From the NCBI GenBank assembly GCA_949316495.1, contig OX439002.1:10410001-10474000 (forward strand): a stretch of DNA of 64,000 nt. The letters run 5' to 3'. How positions within the stretch are numbered: the first letter of the stretch is position 1; every line of letters starts with the position of its first letter. Both the position numbers and the translations under genes were made by a program. Shown here in pieces: positions 12,299 to 23,155 of the stretch. Source of the DNA: Amphiduros pacificus. Lineage: Eukaryota; Annelida; Polychaeta; Phyllodocida; Hesionidae. The notes under the pieces are model-generated. The model had not been told where the DNA came from and searched no databases. It saw only the letters and a list, made by a program, of their open reading frames with translations.

Positions 12299-12669
12299 CG
12301 GCGTGGTGTCGTATAGAAAGCGGCTGCCATCGACTCCGTGAGCGCCTCCAGTGACATTGCCCCTTAACCACCATGTCACATCGCTCCATACTTTTTCGTC
12401 AACGATCTATACTTTTTGTCGCTGAAGCAGGCTGAGTAGATTACTATGGGCAAATCTGGTTGTGTGGGGGATTTCGGGTGCAGACGGAGACACCGGCAGA
12501 GTGCCCTTCTCAGTGTGAGGCAGAGATTTCCGGAGTCGGCTTGGGCGACACCATGTTTCCATACAAGTTGTAGATCGATGTCGCTACAAATCACATAGTA
12601 GAAGGAGAATGCGACTTGACTTCTTTCCTGTCCATGCCCCACACCTCATGGCTCTCTGCACTCTCTCGC
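12299..12669. other. CpG-dense patch in AT-rich surroundings
   Basis: I count 21 CpG dinucleotides in 371 bp, about one per 18 bp, while the flanking kilobases are nearly CpG-free. It is unique sequence. The minus strand has an 88-codon open frame (12376-12642) with no domain I recognise. It could be an unmethylated regulatory element or alternative promoter, a coding exon on the minus strand, or a relic of an inserted element. Nothing in the sequence decides between these. Confidence 0.45.
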
Positions 12670-13990
12670 AACATTCACTCTCAAACTGGCACTGTCCATA
12701 TTTGGTAGTTAAGAAACAAATTTCATGTATTTTTACATTTTATGAATATAAATATATAAGTTTAATCAATATGCCTTTCTTAACATGAATTCTTTGAAAA
12801 GGCTTGGCAATGAGAAGGAAGCTTTGCATGTTTGAGCTTCGGTAATCTAAAAGTGGTCGAAACTGTCCCTGCCACATAGATAATAGCTTGAGAAAGAATT
12901 ACCTACTTATTGACCCAGAGAGGACATAGCTACCTTTTAATAATGAGAAATGTCTTACAAAATATTGTCAATATCAAGTCAATGTGAATGGATGATTTGC
13001 TTATCATGTGTGAGGGCTGTACGCAGACTTGTATGGAGGAATCTTTCCGCTGTATAAGCGCTATCCGGTGAATGGAATTGGGCAGTTGCCATCTCCCACA
13101 GTTGTATTTTAAAGGAACATTTTTCCAATTTAGGTGTTAAAGAGACCTTTCTTGACATTGTAGGGGGCCCATTGATTTTTCTCCCACCCACCATATTATG
13201 ATCATCAAAAGTCTCAAACGAGACGTCCTCGAGTATAATTTGCTGGGCCATGTGGCAGTTTTTGAAGTGTAACACTGCCATTCTGTAAGGTGTTCAGCAT
13301 GTTTACTTGGCAGATGATTTCTTAATTTGTTCCGAGACACGTTCAAGGTTGGTAAACTGGCTGTCATTTCCCGACTGGGAGAGAACTGTGGACTGGCACG
13401 GGAGAGGAAGTGAAACTCGCTCTTAGCTCTCTTGGTGTGACGGCTTGTCACAATTTGGATCTAAATGTCTGCTGATTCCTGTCATAGCTGCAACTCGTGA
13501 AAATTAAAGACAACAAATTTCAAGAGAAATCATATCCCAGACAGTCTCTTTGTGAGTCCTGTTGAAAGATTTTGTCAGATGTAAGGTCTTTGTGAGAAAA
13601 TTACAAAAGAAATTGACAGAACTAAGAAGAGTCTGGAGGTACGAGGAACCAATAAGTTCTGGTCGTAAAGCTTTGTCTATTCTAAATATTGGATGAATAT
13701 TTGTCAGGGAAGTCTCCAATATTGGGCCCTATAAGTCCTGCGGCTTCATTTGAAGAATTTATATGGACCAGAGGATGTCAAAGTTATGAAAGATTTTTGA
13801 TGTCGGAAATATCAGTGATAGTCATATTCAAATGCAGACTGGATTGAATTCCAGTCATGAAACCAAAGATGAAACTGGCCAGTCACAGCAGTGATACGGC
13901 ATGGTTGAAGTTGGCAGGTTTGGGGACTTGAGTGAATTTTTGATCTGCCACTCAGTGAATAGTGATTATCTGAGGTGTGTGGATGGGCAG
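12670..13990. other. Unique non-coding sequence
   Basis: No gene is supported. The two overlapping minus-strand frames at 12979-13281 and 13137-13451 show no known domain and look like chance. CpG density is moderately raised at about 13020-13440. Confidence 0.5.
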
Positions 13991-14692
13991 ATAAGGTCAA
14001 ATGTTGCCTAATGACAACTCCTTATAACCCCTAGACTGCCATAAGGTACATAAGGTCATATATGGTCTAATGATCACTCCTTATAACCCCTAGACTGCCA
14101 TAAGGTACATAAGGTCATATATGGTCTAATGATCACTCCTTATAACCCCTAGACTGCCATGGGTACATAAGGTCATATGCTGCCTAATGACCACTTCTTC
14201 TAACCCCTAGACTGCCATGGGTACATAAGGTCATATGTTGCCTAATGACCACTTCTTCTAACCCCTAGACTGACATGGGTACATAAGGTCATATGTTGTC
14301 TAATGATCACTCCTTATAACCCCTAGACTGCCATAAGGTACATAAGGTCATATGTTGCCTAATGACCACTTCTTCTAACCCCTAGACTGACATGAGTACA
14401 TAAGGTCATATATGGTCTAATGACCACTTCTTCTAACCCCTAGACTGCCATAAGGTACATAAGGTCATATGTTGCCTAATGACCACTTCTTCTAACCCCT
14501 AGAGTGCCATGGGTACATAAGGTCATATATATGGCCTAATAATCACTCCATATGTAAGACTGCCAGATAAGATCATATATGATGTTATGATCACTCCTTT
14601 TAACCCCTAGACTGCCAAGGTCAAAATTGGCTGAGAGGACACTCCTTATAAACCCTGGACTGCCAAGGTGATATGTGGTCCGTATAAACCCT
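13991..14692. repeat. Minisatellite, 58/59-bp unit, about 11-12 copies
   Basis: Units contain AACCCCTAGACTGCCATAAG and a TACATAAGGTCATAT segment. Two subtypes are interspersed: one with GGTCTAATGATCACTCCTTA and one with TGCCTAATGACCACTTCTTC. The last copies (after about 14540) are strongly diverged and truncated, so the right edge is the old end of the array. Confidence 0.95.
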
Positions 14693-16568
14693 ATAATAAT
14701 TATGTATACTATTGTATTAATTGATTTTAAATCATGCAAAATATGTTCATTTCAGCAAAACATTTTAAGTAAATAAACTTATGGCCTACTGTGGTTAATT
14801 TGAAGACAAATATTTGACTTGAAATATTACATTTGGTCTTGTTTAAGTCAAAAAGAGCAAATTTCCATTACTATTATTTGGCATTGACCTGCTATTGGTT
14901 CCCACTTGATTTAATGGGACAATTCCTCAGGAGGTTTCAAAATGTTGGTTGATTTACTTGCCTTCTGGTGATTCCATGTTTAGTTTAATCTCTCTTGCTT
15001 CAAACAGATTCAGAATTTGATAATAAAAAGATTTCCAACTTTGACCATCAAGTTTGAAATATTTGATGTTTCACCTTCTGGCTTGACCCACATTATATTA
15101 TGACTTTCAGAAAAACTTTCTGAAAAGTTTTCAAGACCGATTTTTAGCAACACATTTAGATTATTTGAACCTCATTTTGACACATAAGAACCCTCACTTT
15201 ATACATGCTTGTGAGTCAGACCACAATGTGATATTAATATATTGATAAAACTAAAAGAAAATGAAGCTTTGCATGAGAATGCTGAGGCAGGTGACACAAG
15301 ATGACCCGGATTGAAGCGACAGTCAGATGGCATCTATGGGTCTCTGTAATATCTCTGAGTTTTGCCAGGATCCTCCTTCCATCTCATCTTGCCACATAAA
15401 TCTGACCTTAACTGTTCGATCCCTGATCAATCTTGCCTCCCGTACCCTCCCTCTCAGATGCCATGGCCACTGCTGCTTTTTATCAGTGAGCAAAATGCGG
15501 TGGTGGGAATGATATTTTTTCAGTAGTCCTTCTGCCCTTTCCTTCCTTTTAAGAGAATCTGGACAGTTTTAAGCTGGATAAGCAAGTACATTCATCATAT
15601 GGAAATGTTTTTCAAGATGCTCTTTTAAGAAGACTGGAAGGATCTTCACCTTTCATGATGCATTAAGGGAACTATGGTTGTGAAGATGTATAGTCATGGA
15701 ATCGTGAAGTAAAATAGACAAATAATAGAATCCATGTATTAAGCTGCCTACTTAGGCTCAGGAGGCCTACATTTAAAGAGCTTACATAAGTACTACATGT
15801 AATCAAGGCTAGCCACAGATTAACAGATGGATGGAGAGAGGGGCAGATCTCCCTCAGAACATCACAAGACTCAAGTGTTTGTGAAACATTAATCCATGTT
15901 AGTGAAGTGTTTGGGAAACAGTAATCGTGGCAGGCTCACTGACAAGCCCTGGGAAGGGTAAATATTGTGGTGGCATGGTTGCTAAATGGCTGGGCCGGTG
16001 TCCGACATAGAGCCAAGCTGTTCTGTCTGCCCGCCAGCTAGTCTTTCATAATACATGGCTCGGCATATTCCTCACTGTAACACCAGGCACTTCCAGTCAG
16101 GATCAGGTTCTTGTCTTCGCTGGAGAAGAACTTCTACTTTACATCTTTTTTTTTCACTTGACTGATCCATTGGTTGTGAAAAAAAAATGCACTAATACAA
16201 TAGTCTACTGGAGAACTTGTGTTGTTGTGTTAGTAAACAAATGGGTTGTACTCTTTTGTTTAACAAAGCACTTGTACCATTTTGAGTGACAAACTACTAT
16301 GGTCATATTGCATGACACATAACACGAGCTATACTGCACGGTGAAAGATAGCATTGTCTGTTCATACAAACTTGCCAATGTACTGGGAGTTGAGGACTAT
16401 ATTTTCGGTGAGCAGGGGAGTTGGAGTTTGTGTACACATTGAGTTTGGGCACAAGTGTGGTCTGGGCCCAGTGTAATTGACTAATCAAGGGGAGTAGATA
16501 AAACAATGGAAAGCAAGAGATATGGCAGACTCATCTTCACCAGGCCACCACACTGACCAGATAACACA
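14693..16568. other. Unique AT-rich non-coding sequence
   Basis: I see no gene, array or recognisable element. The short frame at 15327-15512 (plus) has no known domain. Confidence 0.55.
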
Positions 16569-17163
16569 TACTGCTATAGATCTGCTTATGATCTACTCAT
16601 GTTAACCCTTCATGTACTGCTGTAGATCTACTCATGTTTAACCCTTCATGTACTGCTGTAAATCTGCTCATGTTAACCCTGTACTGGTATAGATCTTGTT
16701 ATGATATACTCATGTTAACCCTTCATGTACTGCTGTAGATCTGCTTGTGTTAAGCCTTCATGTACTGCTATAGATCTACTCATGTTAACCCCTCCTGTGC
16801 TGATTACATATATACTGCTTTAGATCTACTCATGTTAACTTTTCCTGTGCTGATTACATATATACTGCTTTAGATCTACTCATGTTAACTCTTCCTGTGC
16901 TGATTACATATATACTGCTTTAGATCTACTCATGTTAACTCTTCCTGTGCTGATTACATATATACTGCTTTAGATCTACTCATGTTAACTTTTCCTGTGC
17001 TGATTACATATATACTGCTTTAGATCTACTCATGTTAACTCTTCCTGTGCTGATTACATATATACTGCTTTAGATCTACTCATGTTAACTCTTCCTGTGC
17101 TGATTACATATATACTGCTTTAGATCTACTCATGTTAACTCTTCCTGTGCTGATTACATATAT
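16569..17163. repeat. Two-stage minisatellite, about 35-bp then 50-bp unit
   Basis: The left part (16569-16798) consists of imperfect units of about 35 bp with TAGATCTACTCATGTTAACC and CTTCATGTACTGC. From 16799 the unit becomes exactly 50 bp by gaining TGCTGATTACATATA. Seven nearly identical copies follow (phase points 16801, 16851, 16901 and so on), differing mainly by CTTCC versus TTTCC. The right part is clearly the younger expansion. Confidence 0.95.
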
Positions 17164-19660
17164 CAGAGACATCATCTCATCCAGAAATGCCAATTCTGAT
17201 CACCTTATGTCTCCCGCCTCAGCTTTCTTATGATTTCTTTTCCCGATTTAGATTTCATCAATAGTGAGAGTAAATTCAAATATTTTAGTACAGATTTGTT
17301 CTCCAATTTTATCTTAGTGTTCTCAATATGCGCATGTTCAACAACAGAATTTTTATTAATATTATGTTTAATCTCAACTGTGCCCACTTACTCAATTGAT
17401 TCAAACAGTTTACATGCATTAATTTTAGTGATTGCAAATTTAATTTAGCTTTGCAATGAATAATTTGCATATTTTTAACATTAATGAATCATTATCAGGT
17501 TTGAGAGTGCAACTTACAGATGTTTGATTTCTATCCTAATTACAGTGTTCCTGTTTTAGAACTGAAAACCAAAACTTTATTGTATTTCCAGACATGATAT
17601 TCAGTAACAAAAAGCATTGGTATTTTTATCCTGACACTTCAATGGGAACAATGTGAAATTGCCAAGATTAGATACCATGATTTAATGCGTAAATGATTGA
17701 TTAAAGTTTTGTTGGTTTTCATTTATGAAAAATCACTTATATTCAGTACCTTATCAGAAAATGTGGTGAAAATCATTGGCCACCATCAGTGATGGATTGA
17801 ACAGCCACCGAGCTCAGTAAAATGGGGAAAAATGGATTTTCCATAATTCTTTGTATTAACTGTCAAAAGTACCATATTGTGTCATTATCGTTTAGGAGGA
17901 TCAGAAAAGCACAGAAAACTCCTTGAAAGAACTTTCTTGTTTGTGTCATGAGACATGACGAAATCTTATGTCATCATGACAGAAGATTCTGGTCATTTTT
18001 CAAAGGGGGAGATGGGCTATGAAATATTCCTCATTCAATTTATAAAAATTTGAAGAAAATGTGTACTCTTTGATCAATGAGAATGGAGTGCATAGAAATT
18101 GTGTGAAAATAACGAATGTTTTCTTTGAATGAGAAGGAAAAATGCTTGTGGTGGTACAGGGATTCTATAGTTCTGCTTATTGCAGAAAACAAAGAGTTCC
18201 CAAGGCAAAATAACTTGATGCTTTCATTTTTTTAGTTTTGACAAGGCCCTTCTATGAGGACATTTTCTGATTCCTAATCAAGCCACAATGCTGGCAAAGA
18301 AGAACCAATCAACAGACACTTTTAACAACTTTGCAGGTTTCTATTATCATTATTCAGAAGAGCAGATTTCCAAAGAAAATGATTTGGGCATTTTACCATG
18401 CGTCGCTGAGAAATGGATTTTGTTTTTGTATCTCGGACAAAAAGAATTTAAATTTTATCAATAAATGAAGCCATTTGTTTTGAGAGCTGAAAATTAGATA
18501 TGATGTGAAAAAATGCCCATTTTGTCTTGTGAAATGTCTCTGGATAATTGGGATAAATTTTTTAAAAACATCAATTCCCTGATGTGAAGTTATGTTACAT
18601 TGACGTGATGACCTCTGTGGAAATAAACAGAGATGGGTCAATCTGGCGGAGCTTGCTTGCTAACCGACAATGAGTTGCGAAAGAATAGAGGCACATCTTT
18701 GCTTTGATTGGCAATGAACTGAATGGGATTACCAGTAAAACTAAATATAATACCCCCAAATCATTACAGCAATGAAAAATGTGATTTATGAGTCCCTTGA
18801 TAACATGACTGGGAGGTATTCAGTCGAGGATTGCTGCTAAAAAAAAGAAGGGAAAATTGAATCATCAGTAACTATAGTAACCTAGTTTTGTGTTGATAGA
18901 AAGCAACAATTTGATTGGTTAATGGTAAAAGGGGGTTATGGGATGAGGGGTGTATGGGAAGGGGGCTTTTACCAGATGGGAGAGGTGGATAAGTAATGGA
19001 TTTAGGTCTGTGCAGGGAGCAGTCAGTATGTATCCCAAGATACAGATCATGTGATCTCCAGGGACCATCCATTATTTAGACGTGTCCGCTGTACGACGGC
19101 TATGATGGACACAACAAGTAGTGAATGAATCAGACGACACTTTACACAAAAGCCCCAAGATTTACAGAAATATGTCGCTATTATTTCCCTCACAATAGTT
19201 TTGCCCAAGCAAAAGATTACAGGCCCACATTCCATTTTATCGCTTTATCGTTATGGATAACGGAAATGTCTTCTTTTGTGAAGCAGCTCTCACTGGCATG
19301 GATCATGGGCGATATTTTATAGTTAGGATTGACACTTTGTATAAATGTTAGCGTGGCATGGCAGCCTCTCGTTTAACAGATATAAGACATTCATCAAGGC
19401 TCATGAATGTAAGATGGTAAAACACAGATATCTGCATTGCTCACAGTGCTAATATGTGGCTGGCAACATTTCATGCACCCTGTATATATTCGCTCTCAGT
19501 CTAATACATATGTATGAACATCCCATTTTCTCCTCTTTTACAAACCCATTTGTACAATTATAATGCCAACATTTGTTTTAGGGAAATGTGACATTTGCAT
19601 AGTTTATACTTTGGCCGAGTTGAAATGGGTCTTATCTATAGTAGATTAGTGGTATTAGCG
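17164..19660. other. Unique AT-rich non-coding sequence
   Basis: No gene or repeat array is visible. Frames here are short and AT-driven (for example 17230-17448 plus, 18393-18641 minus) and carry no known domain. Confidence 0.55.
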
Positions 19661-19832
19661 GGATTAATGGGATTAGGCTAAGCAGTAGTCAACACATCAT
19701 CATGATCATAAAAAACTGTGATGATCTATTAACACCCTTCGCTGTGGATTAATTGTGTAGGATTAATAGTTTGATGTCAGGATTATTAGGTGTGTGACCT
19801 ACATAAGTAGATAAATATCAGAGACAGGATTA
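19661..19832. promoter_or_regulatory. Cluster of six GGATTA motifs (K50 homeodomain type)
   Basis: GGATTA occurs at 19661, 19670, 19746, 19760, 19780 and 19827, all on the plus strand, within 172 bp. GGATTA/TAATCC is the core bound by homeodomains with lysine at position 50 (Otx, Pitx, Goosecoid). The copies are not units of a tandem repeat, since the sequences between them differ. A homotypic cluster like this is typical of an enhancer, but function is inferred from motif density alone. Confidence 0.4.
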
Positions 19833-20690
19833 AGATTATTCCTGTTAGAACAGAAAGGAGTGGTTGACATTATGGCAGAATCAGACCTGAGTTAGTGAAA
19901 TGCTTTATTAATACTACAAAATAGGGCATCTGCATTTTCTAATATGCAAAATACTCTGTTCCTATCAAAAGCATATATCTCTTAACATTTTATATAGTTA
20001 TCCATCTAAACATGTCAGTGATATTCCTTATATAGATTATATGGCAAATCATTGTATTCAATAACAATATAATAAAATATGATTATAATATAAAAAATAT
20101 GCACGACTTAATGATAGGGAAAAAAGAAGCTATTATATTGGCAAAATAAATTAATCAATATCATATTCATAATGGAGATGTATTCAGAAGTGAAATTAGT
20201 ATACGACACCTGATATGAGTGATATTGCGAGAGGTAGAGGACACCAATGTCATAATCAGACCAACCTTTGCCACGAGGTAGCTTATTAAAGGTTTACATA
20301 AGTTTCCCTCATAATTGAGGATTATAATGATATTCTCATTGTCTGGCTTCTCTCGTGACAATAGGATGCAAGATGAGTTGAATAGCTCACATAGATAATT
20401 AACTTGCAACTTTTTCCTCTGAATACTTGGAATCTACCTAATATATGTAATGTTTTTGCATTATAGAAAGTTTCATTGACGTAAATTACTTGCCAATGAG
20501 GTAATTTCATAATAAAGAGTTTTTGTGTTGTAAGAGTTCTTAAATGCCACATAATATGGCACAGTCAGCAAGAGTGATGAACTCACAGGCTATTATGGAA
20601 AAGTGAATTATTTTATATAAATCCAAGCAATTCAGTATTTAGCCTTTTTGATCTGACCTTGATCTGTCCATCACAAAACTGTGACCCACA
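19833..20690. other. Unique AT-rich non-coding sequence
   Basis: No gene is supported; the short minus-strand frames at 20167-20552 have no known domain. The stretch separates two groups of K50-type homeodomain motifs. Confidence 0.55.
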
Positions 20691-21119
20691 TAATCCTGTC
20701 AATGTGACCAATGGTCTGGCAGAAGAAATTAATAACAGAATCGCAGATTTTGACGTGTACTCCCACATCTGGTGACATGTGGTGCATCAAGCGAGAGGTA
20801 GGGGACCAGCTGGGATAGTTGACATATTGTCTCATTATGAGACATCTGTTAATCCTGGTACTCATCAGTCTTAACAGAGTGACCATCAGATTATCCTGCT
20901 GGATTTCACCAGGATTTAGCCGGAGTGCTGAGATCATGCCACCCTTGAGGGTCATATGGGTCAAATGTGGGGTCACAGATTGCAACATTTGAAAAACAAA
21001 AACTAAAATCTAGATTTTTCGAGGATCATCTATTTGGGTGAATAGGATATCAAAAAGATATGATGATTGATTACTTGAATGTAATGATGAGCTGTAGATG
21101 CAGTTAATCCCCAGGATTA
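20691..21119. promoter_or_regulatory. Second group of TAATCC/GGATTA motifs
   Basis: TAATCC is at 20691, 20850 and 21105, and GGATTA at 21114. The last two form a closely spaced inverted pair (TAATCCCCAGGATTA, 21105-21119), an arrangement that can bind K50 homeodomain dimers. This lies about 1 kb from the six-site cluster, so both could belong to one regulatory region. Confidence 0.3.
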
Positions 21120-23080
21120 GGAGAATGGTCAACTTAAGGTAGAGTGCTCACACCTGTGCTGCAGAATGAAACAGGAGAAGGTCATCCTGTCTGCTGCCAA
21201 ATTATACGCACTTCAGTCCATACATCTACTGTAGTTAGTCATGCATATTGGTGACTATATAAGGTCCTTATAAGGTCAGAATTCTTTTTATTCTGCTGAA
21301 GCTATTGTGTCTGTCTAAAAAGATAGAGATGTCCAATTTTGCTTCACTCAGACATCGAGATGCTTCCATTTTTGACACTAATCAATTATTTATGTAACTG
21401 CCCTCAACAAATAAAACAAATGAAAATAAACTCCTATTGGTGACATATGATATGTACAAGTATATTTTGATGAGAAAACCCACATATGTTGGTATGGAAG
21501 AAGGTCACGGTTATAAAAGGTGGTTTATATGTAAGAAGATTTATGGTGGCCTCTGCACGTTAGGCATTGGCGGTATCCCCTATGTAAGGGCAGCTAATTA
21601 ATGTTAACGACAAAATGTCAACATATACACCCAGCACGGGCAGGTGGAGGATTAAATGTGACCTTTTATGAACTTCCCAGATAATCTCCTCAAATCTCCG
21701 CTAATACTTCACCACAGATCATAAATTACACAAATGTCAAAGCCTACTCAAACCACCCAAATACTGACAAAGCTAGATAGATATGTGATATATATAAGTA
21801 GAATATATATATTTTTGTCATTGGTACAGTGATGAGATTAGATAGATATATTGGAAGGGTGAAGTATTTCCAGTTATCTTTCCTACATATTAAAAAAGAA
21901 TATATCGTGAGTTTTGGAAGGATCGCTGTTAAATGAACCCTTAAGCAGAGACTGGTCAGATAATGTGATAGTAAGTGGCATAAGTGAGAGGTAGATCATG
22001 CAGCAATACTGAAAAAGGAATGCCTATCCACGCAATATCAGTTTTCTAATGCTTTATGACTTTCAGAAATTCCTCTTGACAGTTGCCAATATCTGCTCAT
22101 ACACAAAATGTTAGGACACTTTTACTGCATTTCAGTTTAGAGGGGAACAAGTATTTGGGTCATTAAAATGACTTCTGATCTGTATGGTCAGAATGTGTTA
22201 TTTTTTTATCTTCAAATTCTGAGCTTTGTCTTTTAAGGAGGGCATAGACAAATCATTGGTGATTGATTAAACATTTCTTTTTATGCAATAACATGCTCAA
22301 AATGTCTGGTTAAGATATATATATCTAAGAAGAACAAAAAATGTTTGGAACCACAGCATACGCCATTTGCAAATAACTTAATTTTCACAAGAAAACATCA
22401 AAGTCATAAAAAATGGCCTCCATAATCGTAGTGAAAATCAGCAGTGGGAAGATGTAATTACAAGCAGAGTCAGATGTACTTCACACCCACTGAGAGAAGG
22501 TGTGACAGCATTTGTGACATTATGTATATGCACTCATTCATAGAATATTTATGATGTTCATGTTTTTAACAAAGACTAAATATCATCTTTTCTGACATGA
22601 CTTATTGTTAGAAATAGTTGGGAAGATTGTTTGTAACCGTTTATTTGGCCTCTCTAGTTATGAGAGCCAGACAGGGTAAAGTTAAACCCTGAGGGCGAGG
22701 ACATCTTCCCCCACTGATCATGCTGTGTAGGATATTAGTAACAAAATGGTGTCTCTTTTTGCAACCATGTGTCAGAAATGTATAACTGCAATAAATCAAC
22801 CTATTTTGTCAACATATTTACTTTTGTCCATATTCTCACACAGAAAAATATCTATAGGGCGTGTAAATCTGATGTTTCACCTTTCAACACACACCTCTTG
22901 AATAATGAGGATATGATATACATTTATGTCTCTAACAAAGGAGAGTGCAAATGTGATCATTGATATCATTATTATGATTAGCAATATGTAACAGATTCCA
23001 TATGATTAACTTCCATGACAAACAAATTTCTTAAACGTGTATAATATATATTTCTTGCCCGCCTGTACTGAATATTTTGC
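21120..23080. other. Unique AT-rich non-coding sequence
   Basis: I see no gene, transposon or array in this interval. Confidence 0.55.
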
Positions 23081-23103
23081 GTGTTCTGTCTTTTCAGGTA
23101 AGC
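23081..23103 (+). promoter_or_regulatory. Candidate recursive-splice (ratchet) site
   Basis: A pyrimidine-rich acceptor, GTTCTGTCTTTTCAG, ends at 23097 and is fused directly to a strong donor, GTAAGC (23098-23103). A zero-length exon of the form (Y)nNCAG|GTRAG is the signature of recursive splice sites known from long introns of flies and vertebrates. A second donor, AAAG|GTGAGG, follows at 23156, as expected for a recursive-splice exon. The orientation implies a plus-strand host gene. Alternatively it is an ordinary acceptor for the 58-bp segment that follows. Confidence 0.4.
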
Positions 23104-23155
23104 AATATTTTGATCTCCAGAGTAGGCCTAATCTTGTGATCAGGAAGGACAAAAG
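23098..23155 (+). other. Candidate 58-bp exon or recursive-splice exon
   Basis: It is bounded by TTTTCAG on the left and AAAG|GTGAGG on the right. One frame (starting at 23100) is open throughout and reads KQYFDLQSRPNLVIRKDK; the other two contain stops. I do not recognise the peptide. It may be a small coding exon, or the skipped exon that defines the ratchet site. An RNA read spanning 23097 or 23155 would decide. Confidence 0.25.
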
